This document shows positions 27,238 to 35,546 of a stretch of 64,000 bases of DNA, piece by piece. The stretch spans positions 62,001 through 126,000 of the forward strand of contig CAVXRO010000009.1 in the NCBI GenBank assembly GCA_963764235.1, in the 5' to 3' direction. The position numbers and the translations under genes were made by a program. Source of the DNA: DATFVA01 sp963764235. Its GTDB lineage: Bacteria > Bacteroidota > Ignavibacteria > Ignavibacteriales > Ignavibacteriaceae. The stretch's first letter is position 1. Every line of letters starts with the position of its first letter. The notes under the pieces were generated by a model, which saw nothing but the letters and a program-made list of their open reading frames with translations, was not told the origin of the DNA and did not search any database.

Positions 27238-29328
27238 TCAATTCTTGACCTGTAAATCAATTATGAACCTTGCAATTATTCCTGCCCATATGTAGGTTTT
27301 ATTCCAACCCGCCTGATGATCATCGGGGCTATAAAACTCCCAGAACCAATGATCAGTCTTCAGCTGATGGATCATATTTTCCATAACACGTTCAGCAAGC
27401 TCCCGGGCTTCATTTTTATAGCCGTAATTAAGAAGACCTCTGAATACAAGGTAATTCCACTGAACCCACACAGGACCATTCCAATATCCTATAGGATTAT
27501 AGTAACTGTCTTCGGCAGAAAGTGTAGGAACACCATACTTTCGCCAGAATTCTGCAGGATTGGTTAAATGACTCACCAATAAGTCTGCCTGTTTCTTATC
27601 GGCGACTCCAGACCATAAAGCAAGGAAGGCAATGATTTCCTTTCGCTTGAGGTCATCTTTAGTTTTAAAAGTAAAACTATTATCTTTTTTATTGATATTG
27701 TAATAGAACCCAGTTACAGGATCCCACATATATTTGTTTATAAGATCCGTTCTTTTCTCTGCATCCAGGTTCCAGTTCTCTGCTTCATCGTTCATTCCGA
27801 GTTCTTTTGCCATTGCCGAAAGCGACTTTGCCTCGCTCACCAGCATCATATTACAATCGGCCGCTTCAAAGTTTACCGGATCGCCAACCTCATCCCAGAC
27901 AGCCACCCTTGCATCCCTCACACACTCGAGCACAGCATTTGCGCCCCATTCACATAGTCCGTCATTATCTGAGTCGCGGTTTCCGGTATAGTAGTTATAA
28001 AATCTCTTACCTGATTCATATGCCTGCTTCAGGAAATCCTTATCTCCGCTAACTTTATATATCTCCCAGTTCTCCCAGTTAAACCATGGAGCGGAGGTTG
28101 TCAGCTGCCCGTTCTCAGGGATTGTTTCATTAAGATAAGGACCGGTCCTGTAGTTTATATAACCATCAGGCCGCTGCCTTTCCATATAAACCCTTTGCGA
28201 GTTCATAGCCCCTGCCGGGTCCATGAACACATATGCAAGCATTGTCAGGCTTTCATGGAATACCTGCCCGCCGTAACCCCATCCCCATCTTGGTTCGCGC
28301 GAAAAAACATAATAGTTATAACTGCACTCGCCTTCGGGCGGAAGCATACATTGTTTTATCAATGAAAAAGCATTCCAGTAAAGAAGAGTCATATCCCTGT
28401 TGTCGTTTTGCAGAGGCGGAATTCTGGAGTAAGCCTGTTCATCCTCAAGTATGTAACCGTTCAGATCCTCATTCATCAGGGCCCTGCACGATGATATGAG
28501 TTCCTTTAAATCCTTACCCTCTTCAACGACACCCCGGGTCAGGTTAAATCCGGAAGATTTTCCGGAGGGGATATCAAACTCATAACTCAGAGCGATAATC
28601 TTTGATTGTTCTGCCTGGATATTCCTATTTAGTTTATCTTTTTTAATTGAATTAATTAATATCCCGCTTCCGGTATCTCTCTTTACTTCATATTTATCAT
28701 AGGTTCCCCAGCTGTCCGGTATTGTGTCAAGCAAAAAGACATTTCTTAAATCAGATTTGAAGGGTATGTTATAGTCTTTCATCCAGCCATCCGGTAATTC
28801 CTTATGCATAAAAGCAACACCTGTACCGTTCCCGGTAATTTTTATATCTGTGAAGGTTTTGTTTTCATTTTGAATGAACGGGTAGACTTTCAGTTTTATA
28901 TTAAAAGGACTTTCATTAATTATCTTAACCTGTCGAATTGCGATCCTGGAGCTGTATACAAGGAAGTATTCCTCTACTCTAACATCTTTAAAAGGATAAT
29001 AATAGAACTTTACCAGGTCGCTGTATGAAGCAGTAATTACGGGTCTGCTATAATACTGCTGCAGCCTGTCTATGACCTGTCCGTTCTTATTGAAAATCAA
29101 CCCGATGTTCCCTGCCTGCCGTGTTTCGAAGTTCAGACCTTTCTGAGGATCGAACCATACAAACTGGTACCCCTCATTCACTATATATTCCGACCTGCTG
29201 AACGCTGCATTGTATGTTGTATAAAGAGGATCATTTTCTGAGGCAGAAAGATCAGACAGAAAATTCTGTCCATAAATACCAGCAGCACATGCTGTCATTA
29301 GAATGAGTATTCGATATATGCGTGCCAT
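27238..29328 (-). CDS. Secreted GH63/MGH1-like glycoside hydrolase (paralogue)
   Basis: A 696-residue exported protein with the same layout as its neighbour at 25037: signal peptide to about residue 20, beta-sandwich to about 290, and six-hairpin catalytic domain. Key stretches are WGWGYGGQVFHESLTMLAYVF, GLCEWGANAVLECVRDAR, FWRKYGVPTLSAEDSYY, GYWNGPVWVQWNYLVFRGL and WFWEFYSPDD. The aspartate after ECVR and the glutamate in FWEFYSPDD are my candidates for the catalytic pair by family comparison. It is closer to the 35547 protein than to 25037 (both share the MPPEGECSYNYYVFSREP segment in near-identical form). No sorting domain. Confidence 0.85.
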   Translation of the reverse strand: MARIYRILILMTACAAGIYGQNFLSDLSASENDPLYTTYNAAFSRSEYIVNEGYQFVWFDPQKGLNFETRQAGNIGLIFNKNGQVIDRLQQYYSRPVITASYSDLVKFYYYPFKDVRVEEYFLVYSSRIAIRQVKIINESPFNIKLKVYPFIQNENKTFTDIKITGNGTGVAFMHKELPDGWMKDYNIPFKSDLRNVFLLDTIPDSWGTYDKYEVKRDTGSGILINSIKKDKLNRNIQAEQSKIIALSYEFDIPSGKSSGFNLTRGVVEEGKDLKELISSCRALMNEDLNGYILEDEQAYSRIPPLQNDNRDMTLLYWNAFSLIKQCMLPPEGECSYNYYVFSREPRWGWGYGGQVFHESLTMLAYVFMDPAGAMNSQRVYMERQRPDGYINYRTGPYLNETIPENGQLTTSAPWFNWENWEIYKVSGDKDFLKQAYESGKRFYNYYTGNRDSDNDGLCEWGANAVLECVRDARVAVWDEVGDPVNFEAADCNMMLVSEAKSLSAMAKELGMNDEAENWNLDAEKRTDLINKYMWDPVTGFYYNINKKDNSFTFKTKDDLKRKEIIAFLALWSGVADKKQADLLVSHLTNPAEFWRKYGVPTLSAEDSYYNPIGYWNGPVWVQWNYLVFRGLLNYGYKNEARELAERVMENMIHQLKTDHWFWEFYSPDDHQAGWNKTYIWAGIIARFIIDLQVKN

Positions 29329-29330
29329 AG

Positions 29331-32300
29331 TTATTTCAGTTTAACTTTTATTTCTTTTTCAATGTACTTAACGTCTTTTTTTTCGAAAACGACCCGGATA
29401 TCGTACACGTTATCATGGAAACCGTCTAAAGTACCATTATCAACCGAATGAATGTTTTCACCCGGAGCAAATACTTTCAGAATCTCCTCATTGCCTGATC
29501 GTCCCTGCACTTTAACCCGGTAGTCTTTTCCGTCAAGTCCTGCGGACAGAATCCTGAAGCCTTCTGAATATTCACCCACACGGGGATTAGTTTTAACGGG
29601 GAGCGCACATATGCCGTTTTTATAAAAGACATCTACCTCGGAGTTATTATTCACTGAGATGCTAAGGTCAATGCAATCCTGCTGTCTTCCTGTCTTTTTT
29701 TGTGGATTGATTAACTCACCATCTAAAAGAACTTTGCTTATCATAGTCCCCGGAGGCAGGAAGGGCCTGAAATCGATATCCAGGTTTTTATCCCCTTTAT
29801 GCTTAAAGAAAAATACTATTTTATCCGAAGTCCTGGTCATTCTGAAATTAAGTGTATGATCCCCGCACTTAATATTTTCAACCTTTATAAAATCCCAATC
29901 AGCAGGCAGCCGTGGTGATAATATCAACTTGTGGTTAAGGGCGTCCGGATTCAATCCCAGCATACCCTCAAGAACGGGCTGAAGCACCATTGTTTCCGAC
30001 CAGCATTGATGAGGGCATACGCCTGAAGGAAGGTACTGTTCGCCATTCAAAACTTCCTCCACAAATCCAAGTCCCCAGTTTTTATACACATTCAGGTTAT
30101 CGAGTAAATGATTAAATCCCTGCAGGTAATTTCCATAGGTATATTCTGCAAGTGATGTCCAGCCAGTAAACAAAGGCCAGATACTACCATAGTGATACCC
30201 CCGCGGATTAAACATTGGATTGTCTTCACTGATTATCCTCACGCCCCAGTCGGCGGTAAACCCGTTCCCGGCATATGTATCAAGCACCGGGTAAGCCTTT
30301 TCCTTATCGACCAGTCCAAAATACATTGGGACTGCAGGCAGGGCTGTCATTTGTGTATTGTAGGTATTATCAGGAAGAAGTCCGTAACTATAAAAATTTT
30401 CGTCGAAATTCCAGAAATCATTATTCACGATTTTTTGTACTATCTCAAAATCGCTTCTATATTTTTCAGCTTCGTCCGGTTGATTAAGTGCTTCGGCCAT
30501 ATACTGTGCTTCTTTAAGCGTCTCCGCCCAGCATCCCGCAAGGTAAAATGTAGTTTTCGAACCGAACAGCTCTCCCCCCTCAACCCATCCGTGTCCGACA
30601 TTAGTGTTCTCAATTAAGTGATCGCCGTCTGTATCGGTAGAATAAAGAAAATCCATGGCTTTTTTAATAAAAGGCCAGCTGTTCCGTATATAATCTATGT
30701 CCCCGGTCCATTTCAAATACTTTCCTGCAAGCACTATATAGAGAGGAGTAGCGTCTGCTGCATCATAATGAACTACCCCGCTTGTAGTAAGTTCGTGAAA
30801 GATCTTACCATTTACATCCTGGAATTTCTGATAAGTATCCAGGACACTCTGAATTTTTAAGGCATCCCCATAATCAAGCACAGCCATTCCGCTCCATTCA
30901 CCGTCACGACCGAAATACCAGGCATAACCGGGACGGCCGCTCACATCCTGGCCTCCTCCCCATCCATGTGCAGTTGTTGAATACCCGGCAACCAGGGATT
31001 TACCAATACCGGGAGTATTTACAAAAAATCTGTCTGTACCGGTAAGTGCCCACCTATAACCATCATTGAAATTTTTATCCGGAGTGGTGATCATCAATGT
31101 GCCTGCGAGAAAATCACTGTAATACTTTGCCGTGTTTTCATAAACCGCTTGTGGAGAACTGATTGCCTTTTCATAATAACGGGCTGCCGTATCGAATCCT
31201 TCATCAGTACCGGTAACAATCAGGTCTATATTATCATTCATTTTCATTTCAAACTCCATAAGGAAAGCAGCCTGCAGTTTATCTGATGGGATTCCCTTAA
31301 AACCTTTACCATCAGCAGAGAACCCGTCGAACTGTCCCGAAAGTTCATACACCGGGACTTTAGTCTGACCCAGGATAGTAAAGAACTCAGTACTTTCATT
31401 CTTGATTACGAAAGCATTAAGTCCCTCATTCCAGTCATAGGATAACGAGCCGAGCGACTTATGGGAATAAGGCCACATAAATCTTAAGTTGCTTTTAAAC
31501 TTCACAATCAATTCGGCAGAATATACCCCCCTGTATTCATAGTGAATTATACCCGAAGGATCATGCCGATCTGAAGTAATCACCTCTGTAATATAAGCGC
31601 GGGGGAACTTATAAATCCTTTTGAAAGATCCGGGTCTGACTTCAATCTGCGGACTCTGGTCGTTAAACCAATATATCGTATCCCTGTAGGAAAACCTTAC
31701 TCCAACATCAAAATCCCTGATAGCCATAAACGGATGAGTCCAAACCTCTTCGATTCCCCCTGTTTCCCTTCCCATGAGCAATATTCGTTCTCCGCCTGTA
31801 TCCCATTCATTATCCGAAGCAAGTCTTGAACTGATCATCATAGAATTGTTATTGTCTTTCCATCCCATCGCTGAATCTATTTTGATTTTTGCAGAGGTCT
31901 GCTGAAATTCAGTAACGGTGAGAGGTTTATAATTCCAGTAACGGGATTTGACACTGCTTTTTACCCCTGCTAAATAATTCAGACAATTACGGATGAACAA
32001 TCCGAATTGAAGTCTGTTCTGATTTTCGGGTGCAAAAAAGGTATATGTTCCGACGCTTAATACTTTTCCTTTCCCCGGAGAGTATTCAAGCATAAGTTTA
32101 GAATTTTCTTTAAGGGTTATATATGCCCAATCGACGGCAACAACCTTTCCCTGAGGAACATTTTCCCCGAAATAACCGACCTGCCTGACCACGCCGTCTT
32201 TAATAGGGGCCCATATATAAGCACCTCCGTTTAATCCTTCAAAGACCGGATGAGTTCTGAGTGAATGGAGGCCAAGTTTCCTTCCATAACCTTCATCAAT

Positions 32301-32723
32301 AGCCTGAACATGTTCTACCCCGGGATCTTCTTTTTCAAGTCCCATTGGTACAGTCAGTCTGACAGCATCAAGCGACAGAAACAATCCGCCGCCGTTAAGA
32401 ACAAATCTGTTTAGAATTTTAATGAAGGCAGGATTATTTTCTTCCTCCGACAGGGCCGATGAATCCGGTCGATGGTACCACACAACCTTCAACTGATCAA
32501 GGATATCAGGATTTTTGATTATCTCATTAATACCAATTTTAACTGCATCAAACTGATTCTCAGCATTTAGAAACTTAAATGCGGCATCGGATTCGGGAGT
32601 GCTCTTTCCGGTTGTAAGAAATCCAATTTTGTCCGGTTTATTATCAGAATTCCGGGCAAATATGAGAATCGAGAATAATGCAACAAATAAAACGAAATAT
32701 AAAATCTTCAAATTGATGATCAT
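29331..32723 (-). CDS. Secreted fusion: glutamine-amidotransferase-like domain plus six-hairpin glycosidase
   Basis: A 1,130-residue exported protein. After a signal peptide (residues 1-23) comes a class-I-glutamine-amidotransferase-like/DUF4960-like domain (about 30-255) with LNRFVLNGGGLFLSLDAVRL and EYSPGKGKVLSVGTYTFFA. A beta-sandwich region (about 260-530) follows. The (alpha/alpha)6 catalytic part (about 540-950) has SGRPGYAWYFGRDGEWSG, VVHYDAADATPLYIVLAG and GYHYGSIWPLFTGW. C-terminal beta domains complete it. The glycosidase part resembles amylo-alpha-1,6-glucosidase-type enzymes. The N-terminal domain probably binds or scaffolds rather than catalyses. It is 2 bp upstream of a GH63-like gene and overlaps the previous gene by 4 bp. 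Confidence 0.82.
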   Translation of the reverse strand: MIINLKILYFVLFVALFSILIFARNSDNKPDKIGFLTTGKSTPESDAAFKFLNAENQFDAVKIGINEIIKNPDILDQLKVVWYHRPDSSALSEEENNPAFIKILNRFVLNGGGLFLSLDAVRLTVPMGLEKEDPGVEHVQAIDEGYGRKLGLHSLRTHPVFEGLNGGAYIWAPIKDGVVRQVGYFGENVPQGKVVAVDWAYITLKENSKLMLEYSPGKGKVLSVGTYTFFAPENQNRLQFGLFIRNCLNYLAGVKSSVKSRYWNYKPLTVTEFQQTSAKIKIDSAMGWKDNNNSMMISSRLASDNEWDTGGERILLMGRETGGIEEVWTHPFMAIRDFDVGVRFSYRDTIYWFNDQSPQIEVRPGSFKRIYKFPRAYITEVITSDRHDPSGIIHYEYRGVYSAELIVKFKSNLRFMWPYSHKSLGSLSYDWNEGLNAFVIKNESTEFFTILGQTKVPVYELSGQFDGFSADGKGFKGIPSDKLQAAFLMEFEMKMNDNIDLIVTGTDEGFDTAARYYEKAISSPQAVYENTAKYYSDFLAGTLMITTPDKNFNDGYRWALTGTDRFFVNTPGIGKSLVAGYSTTAHGWGGGQDVSGRPGYAWYFGRDGEWSGMAVLDYGDALKIQSVLDTYQKFQDVNGKIFHELTTSGVVHYDAADATPLYIVLAGKYLKWTGDIDYIRNSWPFIKKAMDFLYSTDTDGDHLIENTNVGHGWVEGGELFGSKTTFYLAGCWAETLKEAQYMAEALNQPDEAEKYRSDFEIVQKIVNNDFWNFDENFYSYGLLPDNTYNTQMTALPAVPMYFGLVDKEKAYPVLDTYAGNGFTADWGVRIISEDNPMFNPRGYHYGSIWPLFTGWTSLAEYTYGNYLQGFNHLLDNLNVYKNWGLGFVEEVLNGEQYLPSGVCPHQCWSETMVLQPVLEGMLGLNPDALNHKLILSPRLPADWDFIKVENIKCGDHTLNFRMTRTSDKIVFFFKHKGDKNLDIDFRPFLPPGTMISKVLLDGELINPQKKTGRQQDCIDLSISVNNNSEVDVFYKNGICALPVKTNPRVGEYSEGFRILSAGLDGKDYRVKVQGRSGNEEILKVFAPGENIHSVDNGTLDGFHDNVYDIRVVFEKKDVKYIEKEIKVKLK

Positions 32724-33754
32724 TTGTTTACCTCAGCCGGTTCTGTATCCTTTACACATCTGAAACCGATTGTCGAATTTCTTTCAAATCCGGGTGAAAC
32801 CCGGAGAAGCATCTGTGTGCGATTCAATGGCTGAGGACCGCCTTTAACGTACCACCAGCTCGATGTAGGATTATAGTAACTGCCGCCACGCACGATTATA
32901 AAGCTATAACTGCCGTTATCATAAACGTCATTAGTCAACTGCCGTGCATTGCCCGTAAGATCAGCCGCTCCCCACTTATTATCTCCTCCCGGGAAAGCAT
33001 TAACCTCAGAAAGTCCATTCGCAGAATAATTGCATTTTGTCGAATCGAACCTGCTTCCCCATGGCCAGCTTAAAGTATCACCGCACTGCGCCGCATACTG
33101 CCACTCTATTTCTGACGGTAGTCTTTTGCCTGCCCACTCAGCATAAGCTTTTGCATCACCAATCGATATATATACAACAGGGATATCTGCTGCACCGTCG
33201 GGGTATTTCCGGTTTCTCCAGTTTTTCAGAAAGTTAGCCGTGTCATCGGGCATATAGCCTGTCGCATCGAGAAACTTCTTAAATTCTTTATTAGTAACAG
33301 GATATTTATCCATAAAGAACCTTTGCATCACAAATACAGAATCAGGATAAGGCGGATACGGGATAAATTCATCAGGGGTTTCGACTATATACCTGAATTT
33401 CCCCGGGGGAATTTCTATCATTCCTGGAGGAGCTTCGGCTGATTTTTCTGTGGGAATAATTTTACCGGCAAGCACTGGCAATCCCGAATCCAGGGCGACT
33501 ATCCGTTCATCGATGAGTTCACCTTTGGTGAATAATTGTATAACGAACCTGCCTTCAGGATCACCGAACTTTTCCCTGAGTTTTACCGTATTTTTACCCG
33601 GATTAAATTTTACAGGCTTGTTGCTATATGAAGGACTGCCGGCACTGATCAGTATACTGTCACCCGAGCCGGAGGAAAATGATAGTTCATCACCTGTCAT
33701 TTTAATTTTCAGAAGTTCAGGAAACTCTGCAATGCACCCTGCATTCCCCTCCAT
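32720..33754 (-). CDS. C-terminal fragment carrying a formylglycine-enzyme-like (SUMF1 fold) domain
   Basis: The last 344 codons of the frameshifted gene that begins at 35498. After a beta-sandwich linker, a SUMF1-fold domain spans about residues 130-335 of this piece (MIEIPPGKF, FFMDKYPVTNKEFKKFL, AYAEWAGKRLPSEIEWQYAA, GGDNKWGAADLTGNARQLT, IIVRGGSYYN, STIGFRCV). The conserved active-site cysteine of formylglycine-generating enzymes, expected after the RGGS motif, is missing. The domain should therefore be a C-type-lectin-like binding module, not a sulfatase activator. It overlaps the start of the next gene by 4 bp. Confidence 0.78.
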   Translation of the reverse strand: MEGNAGCIAEFPELLKIKMTGDELSFSSGSGDSILISAGSPSYSNKPVKFNPGKNTVKLREKFGDPEGRFVIQLFTKGELIDERIVALDSGLPVLAGKIIPTEKSAEAPPGMIEIPPGKFRYIVETPDEFIPYPPYPDSVFVMQRFFMDKYPVTNKEFKKFLDATGYMPDDTANFLKNWRNRKYPDGAADIPVVYISIGDAKAYAEWAGKRLPSEIEWQYAAQCGDTLSWPWGSRFDSTKCNYSANGLSEVNAFPGGDNKWGAADLTGNARQLTNDVYDNGSYSFIIVRGGSYYNPTSSWWYVKGGPQPLNRTQMLLRVSPGFERNSTIGFRCVKDTEPAEVNK

Positions 33755-34481
33755 TCTTGTTCCGAGATATGCTCTGTTAAACGCATCTGTTCTGACAGGA
33801 ATATAAAGTCCATCCTGAAGTGTATCAGCGGTAATACTTCAGTATGATTCCACAGATCAACAAAATGATAATTTTCTTCATCCTCTACTTTAAATAATGG
33901 GCCGTCAAATCCTTCTGGAATGAGAGAGAAAATTGTGTAGACCTTTTTATCCTGACCTTTCCATTTATTAACCCAGATACTGTCCTTCAGAGTATTTAAT
34001 AAGCGGGGTCCATTCACGGTTTGTAAATACAGAAGTATTCTCTCTCAGGATCATCAGGGCCTTCCCGAGATACTTAAATTCCTCCTCCATCCATGGGGGT
34101 CTGGCCGGAGCCATCATATTGATTTCAACCCCGTAGCCGTTAAAGAATGATACCGCTGATTCCCTGTGAAGTTTCCCCTCATCCAGAGTCAGAACCCTGA
34201 AAATGGCAAATTCAGGTTTAATTAATTTATTGAGATTCAAAGGCGGCGGCATGAATATAGCATTGTGAACACGACCAGAAACAATACCTGGCATATCTTT
34301 CGGCACTGCCATCCCTTCACTGTACATTACAACACCTGTTCTCACACTATCGGCAGCATTCTGAAGGTCCTCACTCGAACTGCCGTATGTATCAAGAACA
34401 ATCCCGTCGGCATCTGTCGACCGGATAAGTCTTGATATCCCTTCGTAAAAATCCTCCTTGCGTGTACTCTGATCCCATGGA

Positions 34482-35498
34482 TTAAAAGAGATAAAAAATT
34501 TTGTACCTGATACTTTTTGAATACTCAGATAACTCCTTCAGCTTTTTCAATCCTCCTGGGAGATCAGAGTAAAGATCCCACTGATTTCTCGGATCCATTC
34601 CCAGTGTCGGCCAGGTCGGCCACAGACAGAAAATATCATATTTTCCATAAAGATCACCTGATTTATGAAGAAATTCTTTAAGATGATACTTCCCATCGCC
34701 CCGGTCGTAGAACTTACGATCCCACCCGAACAGCAGAGCTATAAGATAGGAATGCCTGACCCATTCCAGATCTTTTCTTTCAAAGAGTTTATTATCAAAG
34801 CTTTTTATATCGTACAGGTATCTTTCCTGGAAAACTGTACGGAGTCCGTTCTGCCAGCTGCCTTTATAATAATCTATATATATATCATAATCGACATTTC
34901 CGCCGGGTTTCATTAAAGCTGAATATCTTCTGAATTCAGCATTCTTTCCACCCACTCTTCTCGTCAGGGCGAATACAGAAAGAGAATCATTAATTTTAAT
35001 TGCGGAATATCCCAGCGACCAGGCATTATCCGGTAATACTACACCTATCGAACCAAGTCCCGGTCTGAATATTTTCGAACTTGCCAAATTCCAGGGAGGA
35101 GAAGCCGTTATATAAATATGATCGTCTGACTGCCCAAACGGAACAACATTCAGTATCTTAATGCCTGAATCAGATTTATTTGTCAGTGTCAAACGAGCCT
35201 TCCATCCGGGAGAAAAATCCGGTTCGGTTTTAAGTATTCCAGCAATACGGCCGGCAAAAATAAAAGTAATAGAATCGTGATTTGCTACGGCTTCAGATGA
35301 CAAAGTATTCACCAGCTGATCATTTATTTCCAATGAAAGTAACGGGAGAGTTTTATCGAACGCATAAGACTTGCCCGAACCGCTAACACCGGTTATGCTT
35401 AATCCTTCGGAAACATTGAATTCCACATTTTCCATTTCCTGGGCAAAGGCAGCAAATGAAATAAGACCGAAAAATATGATGACTCGTTTAAAATTCAT
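34482..35498 (-). CDS. N-terminal fragment of the TIM-barrel-glycosidase-like fusion protein
   Basis: The first 338 codons of the gene described at 32720-35498. Residues 1-19 are a signal peptide. Residues 20-220 look like a beta-sandwich with ITASPPWNLAS and YDIYIDYYKGSWQNGLR. From about 255 the first strands and helices of a barrel appear, with FGWDRKFYDRGDGKYHL and IFCLWPTWPTLGMDPR. The frame ends artificially after KIFYLF because of the shift at about 34497. Confidence 0.78.
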   Translation of the reverse strand: MNFKRVIIFFGLISFAAFAQEMENVEFNVSEGLSITGVSGSGKSYAFDKTLPLLSLEINDQLVNTLSSEAVANHDSITFIFAGRIAGILKTEPDFSPGWKARLTLTNKSDSGIKILNVVPFGQSDDHIYITASPPWNLASSKIFRPGLGSIGVVLPDNAWSLGYSAIKINDSLSVFALTRRVGGKNAEFRRYSALMKPGGNVDYDIYIDYYKGSWQNGLRTVFQERYLYDIKSFDNKLFERKDLEWVRHSYLIALLFGWDRKFYDRGDGKYHLKEFLHKSGDLYGKYDIFCLWPTWPTLGMDPRNQWDLYSDLPGGLKKLKELSEYSKSIRYKIFYLF

Positions 35499-35546
35499 TT
35501 CAAAGTTGAGTTAAATTCATAGTTAACTTTTCCTGGTCATTTGATA

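Larger units (their letters stand above)
32720..35498 (-). pseudogene. Secreted TIM-barrel-glycosidase-like / SUMF1-like fusion gene with three apparent frameshifts
   Basis: Joining the frames gives one protein of about 920 residues. It has a signal peptide, N-terminal beta-sandwich, a barrel-like region (KYDIFCLWPTWPTLGMDPR, FFISFNPWDQSTRKEDFY, TDADGIVLDTYGSS, SFFNGYGVEINMMAPARPPW), a beta region and the C-terminal SUMF1-like domain. Shifts lie near 34497 (in a run of six T on the minus strand), near 33995 and near 33822. The stretch between the first and second shifts is open for more than 500 bp, so the coding pattern is well preserved. Either indel errors or recent inactivation explain it. 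The barrel resembles alpha-galactosidase-like enzymes loosely; the family is not certain. Confidence 0.7.

Noticed and set aside
32720..33754. Formylglycine-generating enzyme (sulfatase activator)
   Set aside because: The catalytic cysteine region after the RGGS motif is absent and no sulfatase gene is in the window.
33709..34345. Two short minus-strand frames that could be read as separate small genes
   Set aside because: They join in order with the frames on either side into one continuous protein once single-base shifts are allowed, and neither has its own start signals.
34485..34505. Programmed ribosomal frameshifting at the run of six T
   Set aside because: The needed change is +1, the run is not a standard -1 slippery heptamer in the reading frame, no downstream pseudoknot is evident, and two further breaks in the same gene make an indel explanation simpler.
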